Assembly: GCF_001524445.2 (NCBI RefSeq)
Contig: NZ_CP013417.1
Span: forward strand, 3,100,001-3,164,000
Length of the DNA: 64,000 bases
Direction of reading: 5' to 3'
From: Burkholderia savannae
GTDB taxonomy: Bacteria; Pseudomonadota; Gammaproteobacteria; Burkholderiales; Burkholderiaceae
Below the pieces are notes generated by a model that did not search any database, was not told where the DNA came from, and saw nothing but the letters and a program-made list of their open reading frames with translations. Shown piece after piece: positions 18,759 to 27,905 of this stretch. The position numbers were made by a program, and so were the translations under genes. Each line of letters starts with the position of its first letter. Within the stretch, counting starts at the first letter, position 1.

Positions 18759-20240
18759 ATGTATCTCGGTATCGATCTCGGCACTTCCGAAGTGAAGGTG
18801 CTGCTGCTTTCGCCCGACGGCGTCGTCATCGGCACCGCGGGCACGCCGTTTACCGTCGAGCGCGCGCATCCGCGCTGGGCCGAGCAGCATCCGGACGACT
18901 GGTGGACGGGCACGCTCGCCGCGCTCGCCGCATTGCGCGCGCAGCATCCGCGCGCGTTCGCCGACGTGCGCGGGATCGGCCTGTCCGGCCAGATGCACGG
19001 CGCGGTGCTGCTCGATCGCGACGACCGCGTGCTGCGCCCCGCGATCCTGTGGAACGACATGCGCAGCGCAGACGAATGCGCGCAGCTCGACGCGCGCGCG
19101 CCCGATCTTCACGCGATCGCCGGCAACCTCGCGATGCCGGGCTTCACCGCGCCGAAGCTGCTGTGGGTCGCGCGGCACGAGCCCGACGTATTCCGCGAGA
19201 TCGCGTGCGTGCTGATGCCGAAGGATTATCTGCGCCTGAAGCTCACGGGCGCGAAGGTGTCCGACCCGTCCGACGCGGCGGGCACGCTGTGGCTCGACGC
19301 CGCCAAGCGCGACTGGTCCGACGCGCTCCTCGCCGCGGGCGGCATGGCGCGCGCGCAGATGCCGAGGATCGTCGAAGGCAACGCGCCGTCCGGCACGCTG
19401 CGCGCGGACGTCGCGCGCGAGCTCGGGCTCGCCGCAACGGTCGTCGTCGCGGGCGGCGGCGGCGACAACGCGACGAGCGCGCTCGGCATCGGCGCGACTC
19501 AGCCGGGCGACGGCTTCGTGTCGCTCGGCACGTCGGGCGTGCTGAGCGTCGTCGGCGACCGCTTCCGGCCGAACCCCGCCTCGGCCGTCCACGCGTTCTG
19601 CCACGCGATTCCGGACCGCTGGCAGCAGATGAGCGTCGTGCTGTCGGCGGCGAGCTGCCTGCGCTGGGTCTGCAAGCTCACGTCGACCGACGAGCCGGCG
19701 CTCCTCGCCGAAATCGCCGCGCTCGCTCCCGCCGCGTGCGAGAACGCGCCGATCTTCCTGCCCTATCTGTCCGGCGAGCGCACGCCGCACAACGATCCGT
19801 ACGCGCAAGGCGTGTTCTTCGGGATGACGCACGGCACCGATCGCGCGCTGCTCGGCCATGCCGTGCTCGAAGGCGTGACGCTCGCGCTCGCCGACGGCTT
19901 CGACGCGCTGATCGCGGGCGGCACGCAGACCGACGCGCTGTCGCTGATCGGCGGCGGCGCGAGAAGCGCGTACTGGGCGCAGCTGATCGCCGACGCGCTC
20001 GGCGTGCGCACGCGCCGGCACGGCGGCGGCGAGACGGGCGCGGCGCTCGGCGCGGCGCGGCTCGGCTGGCTCGCGGTCGGCGGCGACGCGCGCGACGTGC
20101 TGACGAAGCCGCCGCTGCACGACGAGTTCGCGCCGCACCCGGCCCGCCACGCGGCGCTGCGCGAGCGGCTCGACGCGTTCCGCGCGCTGTATCGCCACGT
20201 GCGGCCGCTGTTCGAGCCGTCGCGCGAGCGGCTCGCTTGA
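18759..20240 (+). CDS. xylB: Xylulokinase (FGGY family)
   Basis: 493 residues, usual for XylB. It phosphorylates D-xylulose to D-xylulose 5-phosphate for the pentose phosphate pathway. MYLGIDLGTSEVKVLLL holds the phosphate-binding loop, GLSGQMHGAVLLD carries the sugar-binding MH pair, and GGGGDNATSALGIG is the second-domain nucleotide region. It lies 95 bases after dalD, whose product it should consume. A second, divergent FGGY kinase is at 43102-44526. Confidence 0.93.
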   Translation: MYLGIDLGTSEVKVLLLSPDGVVIGTAGTPFTVERAHPRWAEQHPDDWWTGTLAALAALRAQHPRAFADVRGIGLSGQMHGAVLLDRDDRVLRPAILWNDMRSADECAQLDARAPDLHAIAGNLAMPGFTAPKLLWVARHEPDVFREIACVLMPKDYLRLKLTGAKVSDPSDAAGTLWLDAAKRDWSDALLAAGGMARAQMPRIVEGNAPSGTLRADVARELGLAATVVVAGGGGDNATSALGIGATQPGDGFVSLGTSGVLSVVGDRFRPNPASAVHAFCHAIPDRWQQMSVVLSAASCLRWVCKLTSTDEPALLAEIAALAPAACENAPIFLPYLSGERTPHNDPYAQGVFFGMTHGTDRALLGHAVLEGVTLALADGFDALIAGGTQTDALSLIGGGARSAYWAQLIADALGVRTRRHGGGETGAALGAARLGWLAVGGDARDVLTKPPLHDEFAPHPARHAALRERLDAFRALYRHVRPLFEPSRERLA

Positions 20241-20327
20241 GCGCGGTGCGCTAAAGTGCGAATTTTCCCGGCGCCCGACAGCCCGCCTCGCGCCCGTCGC
20301 GCGCGCCCGACCTGAGATTGCCCTACC

Positions 20328-21275
20328 GTGTCCAAGTCCTCCGAAAAACTCGATCTCGCGACGCGCGCCGCCTGGCTCTACTACGTCGCGGGCGACACGC
20401 AGAACGAAATCGCCGAGAAGCTGCAGGTGTCGCGCCCCGTCGCGCAGCGCCTCGTCGCGTTCGCGGTCGAGAAAAACCTGATTCGCGTGCGCGTCGACCA
20501 CCGCGTCGCCGATTGCCTCGATCTCGCCGCGCAGCTGTCGAAGCGCTACGGCCTCGCGATGTGCGAAGTCGTGCCGATCGACGGCGACGCGCCCGACGCG
20601 ATCGACCGCAAGCTCGCCGTCGCGGGCGCGCAGGTGATGGAGCGCTATCTGAACGAAGACAGGCCGATGGTGATCGCGGTGAGCAGCGGCCGCACGCTGA
20701 AGGCCGCGGTCGCGCAGATCGCGCAGCTCGAGCGGCCGCAGCACCGGCTCGTGTCGATGGTGGGCGCGATCGCGCAGGACGGCTCGTCGAACCCGTACGA
20801 CGTCGCGCAGCACATCTCCGAGAAGACGGGCGGCAAGCACTTCCTGTTGCCCGCGCCGCTCTTCGCCGACAGCGAGGCCGAGCGCGCGCAGTGGTGCAAT
20901 CACCGGCTGTACCGGATCGTCGAGAAGCTCTCGGCGGAGGCGGACGTCGCGTTCGTCGGCGTCGGCAACATCGGCGCGCACTGCCCGCTGTACGAGGACG
21001 GCTTCATCACCGAGCAAGAGCTCAACGAGATGGTCGAGCTCGGCGCGGTGGCCGAGATGCTCGGCCTGCCGATCGACGCGCAGGGCCGGCCGATCGTCGC
21101 GTCGACGAGCACGCGCGTGACGAGCGTTGCGCTCGACGCGCCGCCGAAGCGGCCGACGATCGGCTTCGCGGGCGGGCCGCGCAAGCGCGCCGCGGTGCTC
21201 GCCGCGCTGCGCGGCGGCTGGCTGTCGGGGCTCGTGACCGACGAGACTTGCGCGCGGGCCGCGCTCGCGGAATAA
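20328..21275 (+). CDS. SorC/DeoR-type sugar-binding transcriptional regulator
   Basis: 315 residues from a GTG start. The N-terminal helix-turn-helix (about 22-53: GDTQNEIAEKLQVSRPVAQRLV) is followed by a SorC sugar-binding domain of the glucosamine-6-phosphate isomerase fold, which senses phosphorylated sugars in this family. It lies 87 bases after xylB in the same direction, the usual place for the local polyol regulator (compare DalR, SorC). The repeated 31-bp operator at 17196 and 35132 is its likely binding site. The effector may be xylulose 5-phosphate or another sugar phosphate (inference). Confidence 0.9.
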   Translation: MSKSSEKLDLATRAAWLYYVAGDTQNEIAEKLQVSRPVAQRLVAFAVEKNLIRVRVDHRVADCLDLAAQLSKRYGLAMCEVVPIDGDAPDAIDRKLAVAGAQVMERYLNEDRPMVIAVSSGRTLKAAVAQIAQLERPQHRLVSMVGAIAQDGSSNPYDVAQHISEKTGGKHFLLPAPLFADSEAERAQWCNHRLYRIVEKLSAEADVAFVGVGNIGAHCPLYEDGFITEQELNEMVELGAVAEMLGLPIDAQGRPIVASTSTRVTSVALDAPPKRPTIGFAGGPRKRAAVLAALRGGWLSGLVTDETCARAALAE

Positions 21276-21315
21276 CCGCGCCGGCCGGGCTCGCGCCGCG
21301 CGCGCATTCCGCCCG

Positions 21316-22527
21316 TCACGACGCGCGGGCCGCCGGAAAACCGTGCCGGCGCGCGCGCCACGCGCCGACCCACGCGGGCACGAGTAGCGCGACGAGCGCC
21401 CACGGCATCGCGCGCGCGCCGAACCGCTCGAGCAGCACGCCGCCCGCGACGCCTCCGCCCGCGATCGCGAGATTCCAGACCGTGACGATCATCGATTGGG
21501 CGACGTCGGCCGCGTCGCCCGCCGCGTTCGCCGACGCGGTCTGGAAGATCGTCGCCGCGCCGCCGAACGTGAGCCCCCACGCGGCGACGCCCGCATAGAC
21601 GACGGCGGGCGATTCGCTCGCCGCGCCGAGCAGCGCCGACGCGAGCGCGAACAGCGCGATGCTCGCGAGCGCGAGCCGCCGCAGCCCGTTGCCGATCCAC
21701 ACGCCGGTCAGGCCGATTCCGACGAACGACGCCGCGCCGAACACGAACAACGCCGCATCGATCCGCGCGCCCATCCGCGCGCTCGCGAGAAACGGCGCGA
21801 TGTACGTGTAGAGAATGTTGTGCGCGAGCACATACGCGAACATCACCGACAACACGGGCAGCACGCCCGGCACCGCCAGCACGCGGCCGACCGGCAGCCG
21901 CCCGCCCGACGGCTGCCCCGGCGCATCGGGCAGGCTCGCGCACACCCACGCGATCAGCGCGAGCGTGAGCGCCGTCACGCCGGCGAACGTCGCGCGCCAG
22001 CCGAGCGCCGCGCCGAGCGTCGTGCCGAGCGGAATCCCGATCGACATCGCAACGGGCGCGCCGAGCATCGCGATCGCGATCGCGCGGCCGCGCAGCCGCT
22101 CGTCCACCATCCGGCTCGCGTAGCCCGCGAGCAGCGCCCACAGGAGCCCCGCCGCGACGCCGGCGACGAAGCGCGCGACGAGCACGAACGCGTAATGCGG
22201 CGACGCCGCCGTCGCCGTGTTCGCGACGACGAAGCCCGCGAGCGCGATGAGCAGGAGCGGCCGCCTGCGCATGCCGCGTGTGATCGCGACGAGCGGAATC
22301 GCCGCGACGATCGAGCCGATCGCGTAGACGGTGACGAGCTGGCCGACGAGCGCCTCCGACACGCGCAGGTCGCGGCCCATCAGCGGCAGCAGCCCGGCGG
22401 GCAGCGCCTCGGTCACGATCGTGATGAAGCCCGCCGTCGCGAGCGCGAGCAGGCCGGCGAGCGGCAGGCGCGCCGCCGCGCGCGACGGCCGCGCGAACGC
22501 GACGGATTGCGTCGTGCAGTCGCTCAT
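21316..22527 (-). CDS. MFS transporter, DHA1 drug/sugar efflux type
   Basis: 403 residues with about twelve hydrophobic segments, starting GLLALATAGFITIVTEALPAGLLP, typical of the AraJ/YdhP-like DHA1 branch; GRAIAIAMLG fits a helix-5-type antiporter region. The ATG at 22527 overlaps the stop of the beta-lactamase-fold gene as ATGA (22524-22527), so the two are translationally coupled. The substrate is unknown. It does not carry the polyol operator and is convergent with the SorC gene. Confidence 0.85.
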   Translation of the reverse strand: MSDCTTQSVAFARPSRAAARLPLAGLLALATAGFITIVTEALPAGLLPLMGRDLRVSEALVGQLVTVYAIGSIVAAIPLVAITRGMRRRPLLLIALAGFVVANTATAASPHYAFVLVARFVAGVAAGLLWALLAGYASRMVDERLRGRAIAIAMLGAPVAMSIGIPLGTTLGAALGWRATFAGVTALTLALIAWVCASLPDAPGQPSGGRLPVGRVLAVPGVLPVLSVMFAYVLAHNILYTYIAPFLASARMGARIDAALFVFGAASFVGIGLTGVWIGNGLRRLALASIALFALASALLGAASESPAVVYAGVAAWGLTFGGAATIFQTASANAAGDAADVAQSMIVTVWNLAIAGGGVAGGVLLERFGARAMPWALVALLVPAWVGAWRARRHGFPAARAS

Positions 22528-23735
22528 GCCGCACGCTCCCGCGCGGCGCAAACCGCGCCGTACACCGCGTCGCGCACATCGGCGACGAAGCGTCCCGACA
22601 TGCCCTCGTAGGCGGTATTGGTGAGCGCCACGACGCTCAAGCCGGCCGCGCGGTCGACGAACCACGCGTGACCATACGCGCCGCCCCAGCGCCACGTGCC
22701 GGCGGATTCCGGCGATTGCGCGGCGACCGGGTCGCGCAGCACCGAAAATCCGAGCCCGAAGCCGAAGCCGGGCGCCGTCGGCAGATCGGCCGCGCCCGGC
22801 TGGATGCGCGCCATGTCGTCGATCCGCGCGGCGGGCAGCCAGCCGTCGCCGCCGGTGCGCAACGCCTCGAGCAGCGCGAGGACATCGGACGCCGTGCCGA
22901 CCATCCCGCCGCCGCCCGATGCGAACGCATGCGGATCGAGCGCGCGGGCGGGCGCGAAGCGGATGCCGACAGTGTCGGGAAACGGCGGCGCGATTTCGAG
23001 CGACGCCATGCGCCGGGGCTCGCCGGGCGTAGCGACGCCCGACGCAGCGACGCCCGACGCGTCGACATACGGCGTTGCAAGCCGCGCCGCGTCGTGCGCG
23101 TAAAAGCGCGTGTCGACCATGCCGAGCGGGGTCGTCACGAGCGCCGCCACCGCGTCCTCGAGCGGCATGTCGCACGCGGCTTCGACGAGCGCGCCGAGCA
23201 CGTCGGTCGCGACCGAATACGCCCATGACGCGCCCGGCTCGAACTGCAGCGGCACGCTCGCGATGCGGCGCAGATTCTCGGCGAGCGAAATGCCGGCGAG
23301 ATCCATGCCGTCCGACACGCCGGCGCGCGCATACGGGCCGTGCGCGTGCGCTTCGAGAAAACGGTAGCCGAGGCCCGCCGTATGCGACAGCAGATGTCGC
23401 GCCGTGATGCGCGCCGGGCGCCCGTCCGCCAGCGGCGGCGTGAACCCGGGCAGCCAGCGCGTGACGCTCGCGTCGAGATCGAGCTTGCCCGCCGCGACGG
23501 CGCGCATCGCCGCCGCCGACACGATCGGCTTCGAAACCGACGCGAGCCGGAACAGCGCGTCTTCGCGCATCGGCGCGCCGGCCTCGCGATCGGCCAATCC
23601 CGCCGCGCGCCGATACGCGAGCTCGCCGCGCCGCGCGACGAGCACGACGGCGCCGACGACGCGCCGCTCGGTCAGTGCGGCGTCGATGGCCGCGTCGAGC
23701 CGCCCGCCGAGCCCGGACAACGATGAAAGGGACAT
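22524..23735 (-). CDS. Serine hydrolase of the beta-lactamase / class C fold
   Basis: 403 residues. The nucleophile motif SxxK is S66-V-S-K69 in LASVSKPIVSA, and AYSVATDVLG looks like the Y-x-S element. No signal peptide is seen at MSLSSLSGLGGRLDAAIDAA, so it is probably cytosolic: an esterase or EstB-like carboxylesterase rather than a true AmpC. It is first in a two-gene operon with the DHA1 transporter, and its promoter faces a LysR gene with a 20-bp palindrome between. Whether pump and hydrolase share a substrate is open. Confidence 0.85.
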   Translation of the reverse strand: MSLSSLSGLGGRLDAAIDAALTERRVVGAVVLVARRGELAYRRAAGLADREAGAPMREDALFRLASVSKPIVSAAAMRAVAAGKLDLDASVTRWLPGFTPPLADGRPARITARHLLSHTAGLGYRFLEAHAHGPYARAGVSDGMDLAGISLAENLRRIASVPLQFEPGASWAYSVATDVLGALVEAACDMPLEDAVAALVTTPLGMVDTRFYAHDAARLATPYVDASGVAASGVATPGEPRRMASLEIAPPFPDTVGIRFAPARALDPHAFASGGGGMVGTASDVLALLEALRTGGDGWLPAARIDDMARIQPGAADLPTAPGFGFGLGFSVLRDPVAAQSPESAGTWRWGGAYGHAWFVDRAAGLSVVALTNTAYEGMSGRFVADVRDAVYGAVCAARERAA

Positions 23736-23816
23736 GGCGCTTCCTCATGCAGTGGATGAAGCGCTCATGGTAGGCAGCCGGCGAATGAAGAAAAACTAGG
23801 ATAGAGTTCCTGACAC

Positions 23817-23836
23817 TGCGGACATCGATGTCCGCA
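23817..23836. promoter_or_regulatory. Perfect 20-bp palindrome, probable LysR operator
   Basis: TGCGGACATCGATGTCCGCA reads the same on both strands. It lies 15 bases before the LysR start and 81 bases before the divergent beta-lactamase-fold gene. A binding site overlapping the LysR promoter suggests autoregulation. Confidence 0.7.
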
Positions 23837-23851
23837 ATCGGGAGCGATCGA

Positions 23852-24736
23852 ATGGAGAGTCTGAGCGGGTTCGTCGTGTTCGTGCAGGTCGCGGAGACTC
23901 GCAGCTTCGTCGCGGCGGCCCGCGCGCTGGGCGTATCCGCATCGGCCGTCGGCAAGCGGATCGCGCGGCTCGAAGCGCGGCTGAACGTGCGGCTCTTTCA
24001 TCGCAGCACGCGCAGCATCGCGCTGACGGCCGAGGGCGCGCGCTTTCTCGAGCGGTGCCGGCGCGTGCTCGCGGAAATCGAGCAAGCCGAGCAGGAGCTG
24101 TCGCGCAGCGCGCACGCGCCGAGCGGCCGGCTGCGCGTGAGCCTGCCCGCGATCAGCGCGCCCGTGCTGCCCGTGCTCGCCGACTTCATGGCGGCCTACC
24201 CGGACATCCTGCTCGACCTCGATTTCACCGATCGGCTCGTCGACGTGATCGACGAAGGCTTCGACGCGGTCGTGCGCGGCGGCGAGCCGCGCGATTCGCG
24301 GCTGTCGTCGCGGCTGCTCGGCACGTACAAGCAGGTCATCGTCGGCTCGCCCGATTATTTCGCGCGTCACGGCGCGCCGGACACGCCCGCCGATCTCGCG
24401 CGCCACGCATGCCTCCACTATCGCTTTCCGAGCAGCGGCAAGCTGGAGCGCTGGCCGCTGCGGCCCGCGCCCGGCGACGCCGACGTCGAGCTGCCGACGT
24501 CGATGATCTGCAACAACGTCGAGACGCGCGCGTGCTTCGCGGTGCGCGGGCGCGGCATCGCATGCGTGCCGGAATTCGCCGTGCGCGACGAGCTCGCGAG
24601 CGGCCGGCTGCGCACGGCGCTCGACGCATACGTCGAGCGCTCGCAGTCGTTCTACGTGCTATGGCCGTCGGGGCGGCACGCTTCGCCGAAGCTGCGCGCG
24701 TTCGTCGATTTCATCGCCGGGCGCATGTTCGCGTAG
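23852..24736 (+). CDS. LysR-family regulator, CrgA-like
   Basis: 294 residues. The N-terminal helix-turn-helix reads RSFVAAARALGVSASAVGKRIARLEARLNVRLFHRSTR, typical of the CrgA/DmlR branch, followed by a substrate-binding domain. The ATG at 23852 is chosen because GGGAG lies seven bases upstream. The alternative ATG at 23828 falls inside the 20-bp palindrome and lacks a ribosome site. It likely controls the divergent hydrolase-transporter pair. Confidence 0.9.
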   Translation: MESLSGFVVFVQVAETRSFVAAARALGVSASAVGKRIARLEARLNVRLFHRSTRSIALTAEGARFLERCRRVLAEIEQAEQELSRSAHAPSGRLRVSLPAISAPVLPVLADFMAAYPDILLDLDFTDRLVDVIDEGFDAVVRGGEPRDSRLSSRLLGTYKQVIVGSPDYFARHGAPDTPADLARHACLHYRFPSSGKLERWPLRPAPGDADVELPTSMICNNVETRACFAVRGRGIACVPEFAVRDELASGRLRTALDAYVERSQSFYVLWPSGRHASPKLRAFVDFIAGRMFA

Positions 24737-24872
24737 GCCAGGCGCGCGCGTTGTCCGCACGTCGTCGATCGGCCCGCACGGGGCGAGCAACGGATTTCCC
24801 GCGGCGCGGCCGGCCGCCGGCCGCGAGCGAATGGAGACGCGCCGGCCGCGCGCGATCGGATGGCTCGCGCCC

Positions 24873-24896
24873 GTGCTCGTGCTCGTGCTCGTACTC
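24873..24896. repeat. Short hexamer repeat (GTGCTC)3 GTACTC
   Basis: Four tandem 6-base units, the last with one change, nine bases before the longer GATGCN array. Confidence 0.8.
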
Positions 24897-24905
24897 GGCG
24901 CGGCC

Positions 24906-24995
24906 GATGCCGATGCCGATGCCGATGCAGATGCAGATGCAGATGCCGATGCAGATGCAGATGCAGATGCAGATGCGGATGCGGATGCGGATGCT
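24906..24995. repeat. Hexanucleotide tandem repeat GATGC(C/A/G/T), 15 units
   Basis: Fifteen contiguous 6-base units in which only the last base varies (C, A, G, finally T), grouped in blocks. Such arrays are typical length-variable loci in the B. pseudomallei group. Unit length is a multiple of three, so length change would not alter a frame. Confidence 0.95.
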
Positions 24996-25256
24996 AGCGC
25001 TGGTGCCGATGCCGGGCCAATGCCGGTGCCGATACCGCCCGCACGTCGACACATATCCACGGATTTCCCCGAACCGGCCGCGCGAAGCCGCGCGCGCCGC
25101 CGCCCCGGTCGCATTTCGACACATGGATGTCCGATTTTGTCGGGCGATTCGTTTTATGGGCAACGATGCTGAGCGGCACCCGCCTGTTCCGGCGGCTCAG
25201 CGGGCGGCCGCGCAATCCGCCCGGCTTCGGCGTGCGAATCCCCTTCGGAGAACTCG

Positions 25257-26549
25257 ATGAAAACAGGACGTCGACACTTCGTGCGCTCGGTCGCGAGCGC
25301 CTCGGCCGCGCTCGCGGCCGCCGCATGGTCCCCCGCGCGCGCCGCATCCGACGCGCCCGCGGCCCCGCTCTCGCTCACACCGGGCCGCTGGTCGCCGAAC
25401 AACGTCGCGCGGCTGCGCGCGGTGCTCGCCGAGCACGGCTCGACGGGCGCGCGCTACCGCGCCGACCGCCGCCCGTACGCGGTGTTCGACTGGGACAACA
25501 CGAGCATCATGAACGACTGCGAAGAGGCGTTGCTGATGCACCAGATCGACGGGCTGCATTACCGGCTCACGCCCGAGCAGTTCTCCGCGATCCTGCGCCA
25601 GGGCGTGCCCGACGGCCCGTTCGATGCGAAGCTCGGCTACACGACGGTCGACGGCAAGCCGGTGCGCATGGAGGACATCGCCGCCGACGTCGACGCCGAC
25701 TATCGCTGGCTGCACGCGAACTACCGGGGCCTCGCCGGCGACAAGCCGCTCGACGAGATCCGCCGCAGCGAGCAGTTCAAGGATTTCCGCGCGAAGCTGT
25801 ACTTCATGTACGACGCGATCTGCGACACGTATCCCGTCGAGATCGGCTACAAGTGGATCATGTACTGGTACGCGGGCATGACGCGCGACGAACTGCAGAC
25901 GATGGCGTTCGACAGCAACGTCGCGAATCTCGGCGACGCGCTGCGCAAGGTCACGTACGAGAGCTCGCGCGTGCTGCCGGGCCGAGCGGGCGTCATCGCC
26001 GCGACGCACTTCCACGGCATCCGCATCCACGAGGAAATTCGCGCGGTGATGGACACGCTGCGCTCGAACGGCATCGACGTATACGTCAGCACCGCGTCGC
26101 TCGACGACGTCGTGCGCGTGTTCGCGGGCCACCCGGCGTTCGGCTACGGCGTGCCCGCCGAGAACGTGATCGGCATGCGGCTCGTGACGGCCGACGGCAA
26201 GTACGTGAACGAATACCTGCCGGACTGGCATTTCAACTACGGGCCGGGCAAGACGGTCGGCATTCGCCGCGAACTGCAGGCGAAGAAGGGCTACGGGCCG
26301 CTTCTCGTGTTCGGCGACAGCGACGGCGACGCATGGATGCTGCGCGACTTCGACGATACCGCCGTCGGCGTGATCGTCAACCGGATGAAGAAAGGCGAGA
26401 TCGGCCTCGACAGCCGCAAGGCGGCCGAGCAGATCGGCGCGAAGAACGCGCGGCTCGTGCTGCAAGGGCGCGACGAGAACACCGGGCTGATGGTCGCCGA
26501 CGAGCGCTCGATCAAGTACGGCAAACGCGATCCCAAGCTGCTCGCGTGA
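25257..26549 (+). CDS. Exported HAD-superfamily acid phosphatase, PchP-like
   Basis: 430 residues. An N-terminal RRHFVRS followed by an Ala-rich stretch ending SPARAAS resembles a Tat-type signal peptide. HAD motif I is DWDNTS (78-83) with nucleophile D78, motif II is within VYVSTASLDDVV, and motif IV is GDSDGD (353-358). This pattern resembles phosphorylcholine phosphatase (PchP) of Pseudomonas, a periplasmic enzyme freeing choline; that function is inferred. It stands alone between repeats. The longer body (430 versus about 350) is unexplained. Confidence 0.8.
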   Translation: MKTGRRHFVRSVASASAALAAAAWSPARAASDAPAAPLSLTPGRWSPNNVARLRAVLAEHGSTGARYRADRRPYAVFDWDNTSIMNDCEEALLMHQIDGLHYRLTPEQFSAILRQGVPDGPFDAKLGYTTVDGKPVRMEDIAADVDADYRWLHANYRGLAGDKPLDEIRRSEQFKDFRAKLYFMYDAICDTYPVEIGYKWIMYWYAGMTRDELQTMAFDSNVANLGDALRKVTYESSRVLPGRAGVIAATHFHGIRIHEEIRAVMDTLRSNGIDVYVSTASLDDVVRVFAGHPAFGYGVPAENVIGMRLVTADGKYVNEYLPDWHFNYGPGKTVGIRRELQAKKGYGPLLVFGDSDGDAWMLRDFDDTAVGVIVNRMKKGEIGLDSRKAAEQIGAKNARLVLQGRDENTGLMVADERSIKYGKRDPKLLA

Positions 26550-26650
26550 TCGCGACGGCGCGCGGGCGGCGTCGCGTCGCGCGCATCGCGCACGCGGCCT
26601 GGCTCGCTCGCGTGCGCTTCGGCCGGCGTGAAAGGCGGCGCCGAGCCCGA

Positions 26651-26700
26651 CGCATCGCATCGCATCGCATCACGTCACGTCACGTCACGTCACGTCACGT
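26651..26700. repeat. Two adjoining pentamer arrays (CGCAT)4 (CACGT)6
   Basis: Four CGCAT units (26651-26670) pass directly into six CACGT units (26671-26700). They lie 32 bases beyond the stop of the polyol ATPase gene and 101 bases beyond the phosphatase gene, in the convergent gap between them. Confidence 0.95.
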
Positions 26701-26732
26701 CACGAACCAGCATGTGCGCCTTCGCCGTCGCG

Positions 26733-27845
<1,113 letters not shown>

Positions 27846-27905
27846 GATTTGTCTCCGTTCAGTTGTGCGGCCGCGCGGCGCGCCATGCGCGCGCGGCACG
27901 ATCGT

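Larger units (their letters stand above)
24737..25256. other. Repeat-bearing gap before the HAD phosphatase gene
   Basis: 520 bases. It contains the hexamer arrays at 24873-24896 and 24906-24995 and otherwise nothing that looks coding by homology. A 113-codon frame (24831-25172) crosses the repeat and would encode a hydrophobic LVLVLVLG stretch followed by an Asp-Ala repeat. No ribosome site precedes it. Confidence 0.4.

Noticed and set aside
22524..23735. Chromosomal AmpC beta-lactamase
   Set aside because: No signal peptide, and the motifs fit the broad class C/esterase family only. Coupling to a DHA1 pump suggests a different role.
24906..24995. CRISPR array
   Set aside because: Units are contiguous with no spacers and no cas genes are present. 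This and the other arrays are simple tandem repeats.
24711..25163. Minus-strand frame across the hexamer array encoding Ile-Arg/Ile-Cys repeats
   Set aside because: It is only the reverse reading of the tandem repeat, lacks a ribosome site and overlaps the LysR gene end.
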